64,000 nt of DNA, from positions 1,798,001-1,862,000 of the forward strand of contig NZ_CP068985.1 of assembly GCF_019397265.1 (NCBI RefSeq). Direction: 5' to 3'. Below, piece after piece: positions 1 to 8,683 of the stretch. The DNA is from Nonomuraea coxensis DSM 45129. Its GTDB lineage: Bacteria > Actinomycetota > Actinomycetes > Streptosporangiales > Streptosporangiaceae. Position 1 is the stretch's first letter, and every line of letters starts with the position of its first letter. The notes beneath the pieces were generated by a model. It saw nothing but the letters and a program-made list of their open reading frames with translations. It had not been told where the DNA came from and did not search any database. The position numbers and the translations under genes are program-made.

Positions 1-21
1 ATGGTCCTCACCGCGCGTACC

Positions 22-900
22 CTAACCGACGGGATCCTGCGCCGCGCGGTGCCGGCCGAGCACGCGCCGCTCCACGACCAGGAACAGTTCGTTCAGCAGG
101 TAGCCGAGCACCCCGAGCAGCACGATCGCGGCCCACATGGCGGGCAGGTCGAACATCGAGTACGCCTCCGTGAGCTGGAACCCGATCCCGTTGGTGGTCC
201 CCGGCAGCAGCTCGCTGAAGACCATGACGATGAGCGAGAGCGACAGCGCCAGCCGCAGCCCGGCGAACATCTTGGGCAGCGCCGACGGCAGAACCACCCG
301 CCACAGCCGCTCGGCCCGCGACAGCCGGAACACCTGGCAGGTCTGCAGGTGCAGCGGCTCCACCGCGCGGGCGCCGTCGGCGGTGTTGAGCAGCACCGGC
401 CACACGATGCTGAACATGATGAACGCGAGCTGCATGCGCAGCCCGAACCCGAACACCACCAGGAACACCGTGACCAGCGCCGGCGGCGGCACGGCCCGCA
501 GGAACTGCAGCACCCCGTCGAGGTAGTCGTAGACGCGGGCCGACAGCCCCACCGCCAGCCCGAGCACGACCCCGGCCAGCGCGCCGCCGGCGAACCCGGC
601 GGCCATCCTGCCCAGGCTGGGCAGGATGTTCTGGACGGCGACGTCGCTCAGGAACAACCGCTCCGGCGGCCCCGAGAACCACATCGCCTGCATCCGCGCC
701 ACGATCGTGCCGGGCGTGGGGAAGAACGCGCTGCCCGCCGCCCTGGTCGCCACCTCCCACAGCAGCACCAGGACGGCGAGCACGAGCCAGCGGAACACGG
801 CCGTCCGCACGCCCCGCCGCCGCCGGGCGGCGGTCCTGGGCCGCGGAGCGTCCCCGGCGGGAGCGGCGACCTTCGCGGTGACCTCGGCTGCGGCTTTCAC
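22..900 (-). CDS. ABC importer permease (SsuC/TauC-type), copy 1, second permease
   Basis: This is an inner-membrane permease of a nitrate/sulfonate/taurine-type ABC importer, about 292 residues. It has several hydrophobic segments and the EAA-like loop around LSRAERLWRVVLPSALPKM, which normally contacts the ATPase. The GTG at 900 is chosen because it overlaps the stop of the upstream permease gene by 4 bp (GTGA), showing translational coupling. It is the last gene of a minus-strand run of binding protein, permease, permease. An ATPase is expected next; a GTG preceded by AGGG at about 11-9 could be its start, but only 11 bases of it lie in the window. A paralogue lies at 8684-9466. Family is sure; the substrate is unknown. 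Confidence 0.85.
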   Translation of the reverse strand: MKAAAEVTAKVAAPAGDAPRPRTAARRRRGVRTAVFRWLVLAVLVLLWEVATRAAGSAFFPTPGTIVARMQAMWFSGPPERLFLSDVAVQNILPSLGRMAAGFAGGALAGVVLGLAVGLSARVYDYLDGVLQFLRAVPPPALVTVFLVVFGFGLRMQLAFIMFSIVWPVLLNTADGARAVEPLHLQTCQVFRLSRAERLWRVVLPSALPKMFAGLRLALSLSLIVMVFSELLPGTTNGIGFQLTEAYSMFDLPAMWAAIVLLGVLGYLLNELFLVVERRVLGRHRAAQDPVG

Positions 901-1718
901 GGCTGCTCTCCCAACCGGGCGTGGTGCCAGCGGAACGCACGCCGCTCGAAGGCGACCAGCAGGGCGTTCACCGCCACGCCGAACAGCCCGACCCAGCACA
1001 CCCCGGCCAGGATGTCGGTCATGCGGGCGGGCACCGCGATGCCGGCGAAGTAGATGAACACGCCCATGCCCTCGCCCCGGCCGGCCACGATCTCGGTGCT
1101 GACGGTCAGGATGAGCGCGATCCCCGTGGCCAGCCGGACGCCGGTCGTGATGAACGGCGCCGAGGAGGGCAGCGAGACGCGCAGCAGCACCGACAGCGGG
1201 CCGAAGCCGTACGACCGGAGCGACTCCTTGGCCAGCGGGTCCACGCCCCGGAGGCCGTACATCGTGTTGTAGAGGATCGGCCACAGCGAGGCGTAGACCA
1301 CCAGCGAGATCCGCAGTTGCAGTCCGGTGCCGATGACCAGGGCCACCAGCGGGATCAGCGCGACGGACGGGATCGGCCGCAGGAACTCCACGACCGAGCG
1401 GGTGGCGGCGTCCACGACGGGGACGCTGCCGAGCAGCAGCCCGAGCGGCACCGCGGCGACCGCCGCGAGCCCGAGCCCGACGGCCCAGGCGAGCAGGCTG
1501 GTCAGGGCGTGCGCGCGGAAGGCGGGATCGAGCGCGAGCGCCCCCATCCGCGCGGCGATCTCCGTCGCGGGCGGCAGGAACTCGCGGTCGGCCAGGCCGG
1601 TGCGGCTGACCAGCTCGATCAGGGCGGCGAAGGCGAGGGCCCCGGCCGCCCGCCGGGACCACCTGACGGTGGCGCCGGTCGGGCGGCCGGGGGCCAGGGC
1701 GGTGGCGGTCACGCTCAC
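897..1718 (-). CDS. ABC importer permease (SsuC/TauC-type), copy 1, first permease
   Basis: Membrane permease of about 273 residues, partner of the gene at 22-900; two different permeases in one operon suggest a heterodimeric channel. The segment VEFLRPIPSVALIPL and the EAA-type loop with KESLRSYGFGPLSVL are typical of binding-protein-dependent permeases of the SsuC/TauC/ThiX group. The GTG start at 1718 overlaps the stop of the binding-protein gene by 4 bp. An open frame continues upstream of this GTG, but it runs through the binding-protein gene in another frame and is not coding. Its closest relative in the window is at 9463-10236, which keeps the same FLRPIPSVA and KESLRSFGFGPL stretches. 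The substrate cannot be told from the sequence. Confidence 0.85.
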   Translation of the reverse strand: MSVTATALAPGRPTGATVRWSRRAAGALAFAALIELVSRTGLADREFLPPATEIAARMGALALDPAFRAHALTSLLAWAVGLGLAAVAAVPLGLLLGSVPVVDAATRSVVEFLRPIPSVALIPLVALVIGTGLQLRISLVVYASLWPILYNTMYGLRGVDPLAKESLRSYGFGPLSVLLRVSLPSSAPFITTGVRLATGIALILTVSTEIVAGRGEGMGVFIYFAGIAVPARMTDILAGVCWVGLFGVAVNALLVAFERRAFRWHHARLGEQP

Positions 1719-2710
1719 CCGGACGTGGTCGGCGACATGAGCGACTTGACCTCGATCGCCTTGGTCAGCCAGCGGGCCTCCAGCATCCAGTCGGCCACCC
1801 GTTGCAGGCGCACCGGGTTGTCGCTGCTGGAGAAGTAGGGGAAGGTGACGGTGGCCGCGGTGGCCGCGTCGATCTGGGTGAAGGTCGGCAGCACCTTGGA
1901 GACGACCTCGCGGTTGTTCTCCATGAGCTTGGCCGCGTTGTGGATGGCCCGTTGGAAGGCCGCCGCGACGCGCGGGTTCTTGTCGTACCACTCCTGGGTG
2001 CTGACGTAGCCCGAGATGGGGAACTCGGCCGCGGGGCCGGAGGCCGGGTCGAGGATCTTGCGGGCGCCCATGGTGGAGGTGGCCGCGGTGACCATCGGCT
2101 CGCCGAGGTAGGCGGCGTCGATCTGGCCGCCCTTCCAGGAGGGCATGATGTTCTGGAACGTCACCTGGACGTACTTGATGGAGGCCGGGTCCACGTTGTT
2201 GGCCTTCAGCACCTGCGTGAGGGCCAGCTCCTGGAAGTTGTGCAGGACGTTGACGTTGATCGTCTTGCCTTCGAGGTCCTTGGGCGTCTTGATGGGCGAG
2301 GTGGGCAGCACCATGATGCTGAGCGAGTCGGGGGCCGCGCGCGAGCCCTCGGCCAGGATGCGCAGCTTGAGCGTGCCCTTGTCCTGGGCCTGGAACATCG
2401 ACACGTAGTTGCCGAACATCGCGTCGATCTCGCCGTTGAGCATCATGGGGATGGCCTCGGGCGCGGCCTGGACCACCTGCGGGGTGACCTCAAGCCCTTC
2501 CTTCTCGAAGAGCCCCTGGTCGATGGCGACGTAGAGGGCGGCGCTGTCGATGGCCGGCAGGGTGGCGACCTTGATCTTGGTCTTCTCCAGGCCGCCGGAG
2601 GCGGCGGCCGGTGGTGCGCTGGCGGTCGTGCCGCCGCCTGAGCTGCAGGCGGCGGCGAGGGTCAAAGCGAATCCGATGATGGCGGCCCTGGCGGGACGGC
2701 CAAGCCTCAT
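1715..2710 (-). CDS. ABC importer substrate-binding lipoprotein (NMT1/THI5-like), copy 1
   Basis: Extracytoplasmic solute-binding lipoprotein of 331 residues. The N-terminus has a signal peptide ending in a lipobox (LAAAC, cysteine near residue 22), then a Ser/Gly/Ala-rich linker. The mature part (IKVATLPAIDSAALYVAIDQG and the LEGKTINV region) fits the NMT1/THI5/SsuA superfamily that binds thiamine precursors, sulfonates, nitrate or similar small molecules. A GGGAG ribosome site lies 8 bases before the ATG. It is the first gene of its operon and diverges from the conservon kinase at 3228. A clear paralogue is at 10233-11222. The ligand is unknown. Confidence 0.88.
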   Translation of the reverse strand: MRLGRPARAAIIGFALTLAAACSSGGGTTASAPPAAASGGLEKTKIKVATLPAIDSAALYVAIDQGLFEKEGLEVTPQVVQAAPEAIPMMLNGEIDAMFGNYVSMFQAQDKGTLKLRILAEGSRAAPDSLSIMVLPTSPIKTPKDLEGKTINVNVLHNFQELALTQVLKANNVDPASIKYVQVTFQNIMPSWKGGQIDAAYLGEPMVTAATSTMGARKILDPASGPAAEFPISGYVSTQEWYDKNPRVAAAFQRAIHNAAKLMENNREVVSKVLPTFTQIDAATAATVTFPYFSSSDNPVRLQRVADWMLEARWLTKAIEVKSLMSPTTSG

Positions 2711-2896
2711 GTCAGGGACTCCCTTCAGATGGAGCCAGGGGGGACCGGGCGGCTTTCTGCTGCCGGCGGCTCTTGCGCCTGACGCGCAACAGGGCTCGAC
2801 CGTAGCACCAAATTAGTGGTCATTATCGAGAAGATAACACTTGTGGTTGCAATGTCTGCTTGCCGCTATATCGTGAAATTTTGACGACCGGTAAGT

Positions 2897-2916
2897 AACT
2901 GGAGGTTTGTCCAGTT
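2897..2916. promoter_or_regulatory. Inverted repeat, possible operator
   Basis: AACTGGA and TCCAGTT form a perfect 7-bp inverted repeat around a 6-base centre in the divergent spacer. It could be a repressor site or an RNA hairpin. No matching copy was seen upstream of the second importer. Confidence 0.35.
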
Positions 2917-3123
2917 TGGGAATGGAGGTGTGAACGAGACCTAGGTTACTGGCGGGGCGGTTCTGGTGAAACCTTCCGCGGGTGAGGAAGAGGCCCGCGG
3001 GGCGATCTCCTGCACCTTGTTTCCGCAGATGGGCGGCGGTTTACCGATTCTGGCGTATTTTTCGGACACTCTGGGACAAACTTCTCGATCGAGCACGATC
3101 GGTGGTTGGCCACCTTCGGGCCA

Positions 3124-3134
3124 TGTGCTCAAAT
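3124..3134 (+). promoter_or_regulatory. Motif shared by both conservon upstream regions
   Basis: TGTGCTCAAAT lies 104 bases before the kinase start codon. The same 11 bases occur 100 bases before the start of the second conservon (11514-11524), although the surrounding DNA has diverged. Conservation in sequence and distance suggests a promoter element or regulator site. Confidence 0.4.
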
Positions 3135-3227
3135 GACGCTTATCTCGACGTACAAAATGCCCCAACGTGGATTTACCTGCAGGGTCACCGAGAATTCCCC
3201 TCCCGGGGCGAGAGGTTGCGAAGGCAA

Positions 3228-6158
3228 GTGAGAACGCAGAGCGCTGAAGCTTCCGCCGACCGCGAGCCGCACGCGCAGCAGAAGCAGCACCAGAAGCAAC
3301 GGCCGGCCAAACCCACCTCGCGCAGGTTCGGACTGGGCAACTGGCACGTGCGGTCGCGCCTCATCGCGCTGATCGTCGTACCCACGGCCGTGGCCGTGGG
3401 GCTCGGCGGGCTCAGCGTGATCACCTCGCTCAACGACGCCGACACCTACCAGACCCTCCGGCAGGTCGCCGAGTTCAGCGAGCAGCTCGGGGCCGTCACC
3501 CACGAGCTCGCCTTCGAACGCGACGAGACCGCGCTGTTCATCGCCCAGGGCCGGCCGGGCAGCCGCGAGGCGCAGCTCCAGACCACCTTCAGCGGCGTGG
3601 ACGCGCTCATCGACGAGGTCAAGGAGCGGGGACAGGCGATCAACGACACGCACGGCGACTCCGTGCGGCCGGTGCTGCGCCGGCTGGAGGAGATCCCGAC
3701 GCTGCGCGCCACCGCCGTCAAGGGCAAGATCCAGCCGCTGCCGATGATCGACAAGTACTCCCAGATCATCTCCGCGCTGCTGCAGTTCCACGACCAGGTC
3801 GGCCAGGTCGCGGTGGACGACCAGGTCAACCACAGCGCGAGCTCCATGGCCGCCATCGCGCGGGCCAAGGAACAGGCGTCCAAGCAGCGCGGCATCCTCG
3901 CCAGCGCCCTGGACAAGAAGTCCTTCGACAGCGGCGAGCTGGACGCGCTGACCGACGCCAAGGCGCGCGAGGAGAGCGAGGAGACCCTCTTCGCCACGCT
4001 GGCCAACCTCGACCAGCTCGAGCTCTACCGCAACATGGTGGTCGGCCGCGACGTGGACCAGACCGACCTGTTCCGGCTGCGCGCCATGGCGCAGGCGTCG
4101 GAGGGCAAGCCGCTGAGCATCGGCGCCTCGCCCAGCAGGGACGTCACCACGTGGTTCGACGTCAGCACCGGCAAGATCGACGCCCTGCGGAGCGTGGAGA
4201 AGGACCTCGCCTCCTCGGTGATCCTGCGCGCCCGCGGCCTGGAGGAGGGCGCCAACCGCGCGGCGATGATCTCCGGCGGCCTCATCCTGCTCCTGCTGCT
4301 CGTCGTGGTGGCGATCATCTCGCTCATCGCCCGCTCGCTCATCCGGCCGCTGCGCCGGCTGCGCCGCGAGGCGCTCGACATCGCCGGGCAGCGCCTGCCG
4401 GAGACGGTCAAGGCCCTGCGCGAGAGCACCGACGGCAGCCCGGGCCCGGTCGCCCCGATCAGCGTCGACACGCACGACGAGATCGGTGAGGTGGCGCGGG
4501 CCTTCGACGAGGTCCACCGCGAGGCGGTCCGGCTGGCCGGCGAGGAGGCCCGGCTGCGCAGCAACGTCAACGCGATGTTCGTGAACCTGTCGCGCCGCAG
4601 CCAGACGCTGGTGGAGCGGCAGATCACTTTGATCGACGGCCTGGAGCAGGGCGAGCAGGACGAGCAGCGGCTCGGCAACCTGTTCAAGCTGGACCACCTG
4701 GCCACGCGCATGCGGCGCAACAGCGAGAACCTGCTGGTGCTCGCCGGGCAGGAGCCGCCCCGCCGCTGGAGCCAGCCGGTCAAGCTGGTCGACGTCGCCC
4801 GCGCCTCCCTGTCGGAGGTCGAGAACTACGAACGGGTCGTCCTCCAGGTGCCCGACGGCGTCTCGGTGGCCGGCCAGGCCGTCAACGACGTCATCCACCT
4901 GCTCGCCGAGCTGGTGGAGAACGCGCTGTCGTTCTCGCCGCGCGAGACCCGGGTGACGGTCTCCGGCAGCCGGATCGACGGCGGCGGCGTGATGCTGTCG
5001 ATCACCGACTCCGGCATCGGCATGACCCAGGACGAGCTCGTCCAGGCCAACGACCGGCTGACCGACGCGCCCTCCGTGGACGTGTCGGTCTCGCGGCGGA
5101 TGGGCCTGTTCGTGGTCGCCCGCCTGGCCCACCGGCACGGCATCCGCGTGCAGCTCCGCCCGCACGCCTCCGGCGGCCTGACCGCGATGGTGCTCATCCC
5201 CGAGAACATGCTGGGCTCCCAGGCCCCGGCGCACGCGGCCGGGATGCCGTCGTTCTCCGGCAACCAGCCGCCGTCGTACAACCCGCCGCCGGCCTTCGAC
5301 CAGCCGTCCTTCAACCAGCCGCCCTCGGGACACCCGTCCTTCGGCCAGCCGTACGCGCAGCCGCCCTCCTTCGCGGGCGACCCGCCGATGGCAGCCTTCT
5401 CCGGCGGCGGGGGAGGGGACGAGCCCTACTCGGGCCCGCATCCGGCCCCGCCCGCCATCGACTGGCCGCAGCCGCCCGCCCAGCTCGGCCCCGGCCACCC
5501 GTCCTTCCCCTCCGGCCCGGAGGGCAACGGCTGGCCGAACCCGCCGGGCTGGCAGCCCGACGCGGCCTCCTGGTCGGCGCCCGAGCCGCGCGGCTTTGAC
5601 GCCTCCGACGTCTGGTCGCCGCCCCGCACCTCCGCCTGGAACGGCGGCAGCCTGCCCAGACGCCCCACGCCACCACAGCCGCCGCCCGGCGGCTGGAGCG
5701 GCGACACGATGCCGCCGCAGCGCCCCGGGTTCGAGTTCACCGACGACTCCGGGGACACCGGACCCATCCCGGCGGTCCCGCCGGCGGCCGGCGGCGACGA
5801 CTACTTACCGATCTTCGCCGCGGTCGAGTCCGCCTGGTTCGGCCGCGACAAGACGTGGACCAGCAGCAAGGCGGACGAGGGATGGAACGCTGCGGAGGCC
5901 GTGGTGGAACCGGTACGTGACGGATCGACGGCCTCCGGCCTGCCCAAGCGGGTGCCGAAGGCCAACCTGGTGCCCGGCTCGGCGGGCACCACGGCCGCGC
6001 CCAAGGGCGTGACGCCGATGCCGTCGGTCTCGCCCGACCGGGTCCGCAACCGCCTGTCCAGCTTCCAGCAGGGCTTCCGGGCGGCGCGGGACGACATCAG
6101 CGAGGGCAAGGCGTTCTCCGCCGGCTCGCGGAACGACGAAAGGGAGGAGGGCGCATGA
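3228..6158 (+). CDS. Conservon sensor histidine kinase with nitrate/nitrite-sensing-type domain (CvnA-like), copy 1
   Basis: Membrane sensor kinase of 976 residues. A first membrane helix (about 42-67) and a second (about 345-372) bracket an extracytoplasmic NIT-type helical sensor region. A HAMP-like linker follows (DEIGEVARAFDEVHREAVRL), then a dimerisation/phosphoacceptor region with His near 490 in LDHLATRMRR, and an HATPase domain with N-box ELVENALSFSPRE and G-box DSGIGM. The tail from about 665 is long, Pro/Gly-rich and probably disordered, with a conserved last 100 residues. The GTG at 3228 is chosen because the paralogue at 11614 starts with the same VRT and both follow the identical leader GGCGAGAGGTTGC. 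It heads a four-gene conservon and overlaps the next gene by 4 bp. The sensed signal is unknown; NIT homology does not prove nitrate sensing. Confidence 0.92.
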   Translation: MRTQSAEASADREPHAQQKQHQKQRPAKPTSRRFGLGNWHVRSRLIALIVVPTAVAVGLGGLSVITSLNDADTYQTLRQVAEFSEQLGAVTHELAFERDETALFIAQGRPGSREAQLQTTFSGVDALIDEVKERGQAINDTHGDSVRPVLRRLEEIPTLRATAVKGKIQPLPMIDKYSQIISALLQFHDQVGQVAVDDQVNHSASSMAAIARAKEQASKQRGILASALDKKSFDSGELDALTDAKAREESEETLFATLANLDQLELYRNMVVGRDVDQTDLFRLRAMAQASEGKPLSIGASPSRDVTTWFDVSTGKIDALRSVEKDLASSVILRARGLEEGANRAAMISGGLILLLLLVVVAIISLIARSLIRPLRRLRREALDIAGQRLPETVKALRESTDGSPGPVAPISVDTHDEIGEVARAFDEVHREAVRLAGEEARLRSNVNAMFVNLSRRSQTLVERQITLIDGLEQGEQDEQRLGNLFKLDHLATRMRRNSENLLVLAGQEPPRRWSQPVKLVDVARASLSEVENYERVVLQVPDGVSVAGQAVNDVIHLLAELVENALSFSPRETRVTVSGSRIDGGGVMLSITDSGIGMTQDELVQANDRLTDAPSVDVSVSRRMGLFVVARLAHRHGIRVQLRPHASGGLTAMVLIPENMLGSQAPAHAAGMPSFSGNQPPSYNPPPAFDQPSFNQPPSGHPSFGQPYAQPPSFAGDPPMAAFSGGGGGDEPYSGPHPAPPAIDWPQPPAQLGPGHPSFPSGPEGNGWPNPPGWQPDAASWSAPEPRGFDASDVWSPPRTSAWNGGSLPRRPTPPQPPPGGWSGDTMPPQRPGFEFTDDSGDTGPIPAVPPAAGGDDYLPIFAAVESAWFGRDKTWTSSKADEGWNAAEAVVEPVRDGSTASGLPKRVPKANLVPGSAGTTAAPKGVTPMPSVSPDRVRNRLSSFQQGFRAARDDISEGKAFSAGSRNDEREEGA

Positions 6159-6577
6159 ACGAGCTGAGCCACGCGGCACGCGGGGTGGATTGGTTGATCA
6201 CCGACTTCGTCAGCACGGTCCCGGGTGTCGCGCACGCGGTGGTCGTCTCGTCGGACGGGTTGCCGCTGGCCGCCTCGTCGGGCTTCCCGGCGGATCGCGC
6301 CGATCAGTTGGCGGCCATCGCGTCGGGTCTGGTGAGCCTGACGCAGGGCGCTGCCAGGGTGTTCGAGGGCGGGGCGGTCAACCAGACGATCGTGGAGATG
6401 CAGCGCGGGCTGATGCTGATCATGTCGATCAGCGACGGCTCGTGCCTGGCGGTGCTGGCCGCTCCGGACTGCGACATGGGTCTGGTGGCGTACCAGATGA
6501 CGCTGATGGTCGATCGCGCGGGCCAGGTGCTGACCCCGGCTGTGCGCGCGGAGCTGCGTGCCAGCCAGACCAGGTGA
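6155..6577 (+). CDS. Roadblock/LC7-domain protein (CvnB-like), copy 1
   Basis: Cytoplasmic roadblock/LC7 protein of 140 residues, the second gene of the conservon. In conservons and in the related MglA/MglB pair such proteins bind the small GTPase and can act as its GTPase-activating partner. The segment VPGVAHAVVVSSDGLPLAAS is the typical first beta-hairpin of the fold. Its ATG overlaps the kinase stop (ATGA). It differs from the copy at 14580-15002 at only one residue (Glu3 versus Asp3). Most synonymous positions in the first two thirds are also identical, which points to recent sequence homogenisation. Confidence 0.93.
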   Translation: MNELSHAARGVDWLITDFVSTVPGVAHAVVVSSDGLPLAASSGFPADRADQLAAIASGLVSLTQGAARVFEGGAVNQTIVEMQRGLMLIMSISDGSCLAVLAAPDCDMGLVAYQMTLMVDRAGQVLTPAVRAELRASQTR

Positions 6578-6581
6578 TGGA

Positions 6582-7010
6582 ATGACGGACCCCAGATGGA
6601 ACAGCGGCGGTTGGGTGCCGGGGTCGCAGCCCCAGTCCCAGTCCCAGCCCCAGTCGCAGCTGAACCCGGACCCCGCATCGCCCGTCCGTCCCTACGCCGT
6701 GACAGGCGGGCGGACGGCGCCGCGGGTCAAACTGGCGATGGAGGCCCTGGTGTCCTCGGCGACCGCCGAGCACCGGGAGTTCTCGCATATCACGCCGGAG
6801 TACCAGGCGATCAGCCAACTGTGCCGGCAGGTCCGGTCCGTCGCTGAGGTGTCCGCCCTTCTCCGGATCCCCCTCGGCGTGGTCCGCGTGCTGATCGCTG
6901 ACATGGCGGCCGAGGGTCTGGTCCGCGTGCACCAGCCACAGCTGGAGGACGCCGGCCGGCCCGATGTGAACTTGCTCGAAAGGGTGCTCAGTGGACTTCG
7001 CAGGCTCTAG
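6582..7010 (+). CDS. DUF742 protein (CvnC-like), copy 1
   Basis: DUF742 protein of about 142 residues, the third conservon gene. The first 30 residues are Gln/Pro/Ser-rich. The conserved body starts at RPYAVTGGRTAP and contains a winged-helix-like segment (SVAEVSALLRIPLGVVRVLIADMA). The family role is thought to be an adaptor between kinase and GTPase; this is not shown by the sequence. The ATG at 6582 fits the short gap to the upstream gene; an in-frame upstream start would overlap the roadblock gene without better support. Its end overlaps the GTPase gene by 20 bp. Confidence 0.9.
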   Translation: MTDPRWNSGGWVPGSQPQSQSQPQSQLNPDPASPVRPYAVTGGRTAPRVKLAMEALVSSATAEHREFSHITPEYQAISQLCRQVRSVAEVSALLRIPLGVVRVLIADMAAEGLVRVHQPQLEDAGRPDVNLLERVLSGLRRL

Positions 7011-7578
7011 CCCCGGACTCACCTCGACGAAGATCGTCGTGGCCGGCGGTTTCGGGGTGGGCAAGACGACGTTCGTCGGCGCGGTGTCGGAGATCATGCC
7101 GCTGACCACGGAAGCCGTCATGACCGACGCCTCCGCCGGCATCGACGACCTCGGCATGACCCCCCTGAAGTCGACCACGACCGTGGCCATGGACTTCGGC
7201 CGCGTCTCGCTGGACCGTGACCTGATCCTCTACCTGTTCGGCACGCCCGGACAGCACCGGTTCTGGTTCATGTGGGACGACCTCGTACGCGGCGCCATCG
7301 GCGCGGTCGTGCTGGTCGACACCCGCCGGCTGGCCGACAGCTTCCCCGCCATCGACTACTTCGAAGAGGCGCAGCTCCCCTTCATCGTGGGCATCAACGG
7401 CTGGGACGGCCAATACCCCCACAGCGACGGCGAGGTCCGCGACGCCCTCACCCTCGCCCCCCACATCCCCATGGTGCGGCTCGACGCGCGCAAGAAGGAC
7501 TCCGTCAAGAACGCGCTGATCGAGCTGGTCGAGCACGCCCTCTCGGTGCGGATGGCCGTGCCGGGCTGGGGCGGTTGA
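6991..7578 (+). CDS. Conservon small GTPase (CvnD-like), copy 1
   Basis: Ras-like GTP-binding protein of 195 residues, the last conservon gene. Visible motifs are the P-loop GGFGVGKTT (about residues 16-24), the switch II region LFGTPGQHRFWFMW, and a base-recognition loop GINGWDG in place of the usual NKxD. These match the MglA-like actinobacterial GTPases of conservons. The GTG start at 6991 follows GAAAGGG with good spacing and lies inside the end of the DUF742 gene. The copy at 15407-15994 is nearly identical. It probably cycles at the membrane with the roadblock protein as partner; its target is unknown. Confidence 0.93.
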   Translation: MDFAGSSPGLTSTKIVVAGGFGVGKTTFVGAVSEIMPLTTEAVMTDASAGIDDLGMTPLKSTTTVAMDFGRVSLDRDLILYLFGTPGQHRFWFMWDDLVRGAIGAVVLVDTRRLADSFPAIDYFEEAQLPFIVGINGWDGQYPHSDGEVRDALTLAPHIPMVRLDARKKDSVKNALIELVEHALSVRMAVPGWGG

Positions 7579-7597
7579 CCTCGCCGGATCCGCCGCC

Positions 7598-7636
7598 CCG
7601 CTCTCCGTCGCGTCCTGCCGCCGCCACGGAGAGCGG
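7598..7636. terminator. Bidirectional hairpin between convergent genes
   Basis: CCGCTCTCCGT and ACGGAGAGCGG form a perfect 11-bp stem with a 17-base loop between the ends of the conservon GTPase gene and the convergent methyltransferase gene. There is no U-tract on either side, as is common for actinobacterial terminators. Confidence 0.55.
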
Positions 7637-7665
7637 CGGCGCGTCGTGGCTGACCCGTGACGGGC

Positions 7666-8670
7666 TCAGGCGGGCAGGGCCTCGATGAGGCTCGCGCCGG
7701 AGCCCAGGTCGACGACCTCGGACAGAGCCAGGCCCGCCCGGCCGAGCAGCGCGGCGTACTCCTCACGGGTACGCTCCGCGCCCCCGTTGAAGATCGCCAG
7801 CATCCGCAGATCGATGTCCTTGCCCAGGTGCGGCGCGGCGTCGTCGGGCAGCACCACCTCCAGCACCAGCACCCGCCCGTCCGGGCTCATGGCGCGCCGG
7901 ATGTTGCCCAGGATGGTGACGGCGTCGTCGTCGTCCCAGTTGTGCAGGACGCTCGCCAGCAGGTAGACGTCGGCGCCGGCGGGCACCCCGGTGAAGAAGT
8001 CGCCCGCGACGACCTCCGTCCGGTCGGCCAGCCCCTCCTCGGCGAACGTCCGCTCCGCGTGCGCGGTCACGTGCCCGAGGTCGAGCAGCACGCCGCGCAT
8101 CTGCGGGTTGGTGTGCAGGATCGAGGCCAGGATGTGTCCCTTGCCGCCGGCCACGTCCACGAGCGTCGCCTCGGGCGGGAAGACGTACGCCTTGGCCAGC
8201 CCCTCGGTGAAGGGCAGGGACCGGCGCTTCATGTAGTCGTCGAACATGCGGCTGAGCGCCGGGTCGGCGCCCAGGCGGTCGTACAGGTGGCCGTACCGTT
8301 TCACGAAGGCCGAGCTGCCCTCGCGCACGGTGGCGGGGAGCAGGCCCATGGCGTACCAGAAGCTCTCCTCGCCGAGCATCCTGATCGACGAGCGGACCGA
8401 GTCGGGCACGTCCGAGCGCAGCGCGGTGCCTCTCGGGGCGAGGTCGTAGGCGTCCGTGCCGGCCGGGCGGACCAGGTCCATGGCGGCCAGCTCGCGCAGG
8501 ACCCGGCGCAGCGCGCCGGCGTCGGCCGCACAGCGCCGGGCCAGCTCGGCGGTGCCGAGCGGGCCGTCCGCCAGGTGGTCGGCCACGCCCAGCTCCGCCA
8601 TGGTGAGCAGGGCGGCCAGCCGGGAGATGTCGCCCAGGGCTCCCCAGAGAAGCTCGTCCGAATGCGGCAT
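7666..8670 (-). CDS. SAM-dependent O-methyltransferase (hydroxyindole/plant-type)
   Basis: Methyltransferase of 334 residues. An N-terminal winged-helix dimerisation region (residues 1-90, with LLTMAELGVADHLADGPLG) precedes a Rossmann SAM domain. SAM motif I is VDVAGGKGHI near residue 170. The segment LLASVLHNWDDDDAV is the hallmark of the small-molecule O-methyltransferase group acting on phenolic or natural-product hydroxyls. It lies 13 bp downstream of the second importer permease, on the same strand, where an ATPase gene might be expected, so it is probably co-transcribed with that importer. The acceptor substrate is unknown; it may act on the imported compound. Confidence 0.88.
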   Translation of the reverse strand: MPHSDELLWGALGDISRLAALLTMAELGVADHLADGPLGTAELARRCAADAGALRRVLRELAAMDLVRPAGTDAYDLAPRGTALRSDVPDSVRSSIRMLGEESFWYAMGLLPATVREGSSAFVKRYGHLYDRLGADPALSRMFDDYMKRRSLPFTEGLAKAYVFPPEATLVDVAGGKGHILASILHTNPQMRGVLLDLGHVTAHAERTFAEEGLADRTEVVAGDFFTGVPAGADVYLLASVLHNWDDDDAVTILGNIRRAMSPDGRVLVLEVVLPDDAAPHLGKDIDLRMLAIFNGGAERTREEYAALLGRAGLALSEVVDLGSGASLIEALPA

Positions 8671-8683
8671 ACGTCCTTCCAGG

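Larger units (their letters stand above)
2711..3227. other. Intergenic region between importer 1 and conservon 1
   Basis: This 517-bp divergent spacer is clearly less GC-rich than its flanks, especially 2810-2900, and carries no convincing gene. It must hold promoters for the binding-protein gene on the left and the kinase operon on the right. An inverted repeat at 2897-2916 and a motif shared with the second conservon at 3124-3134 are listed separately. Confidence 0.7.
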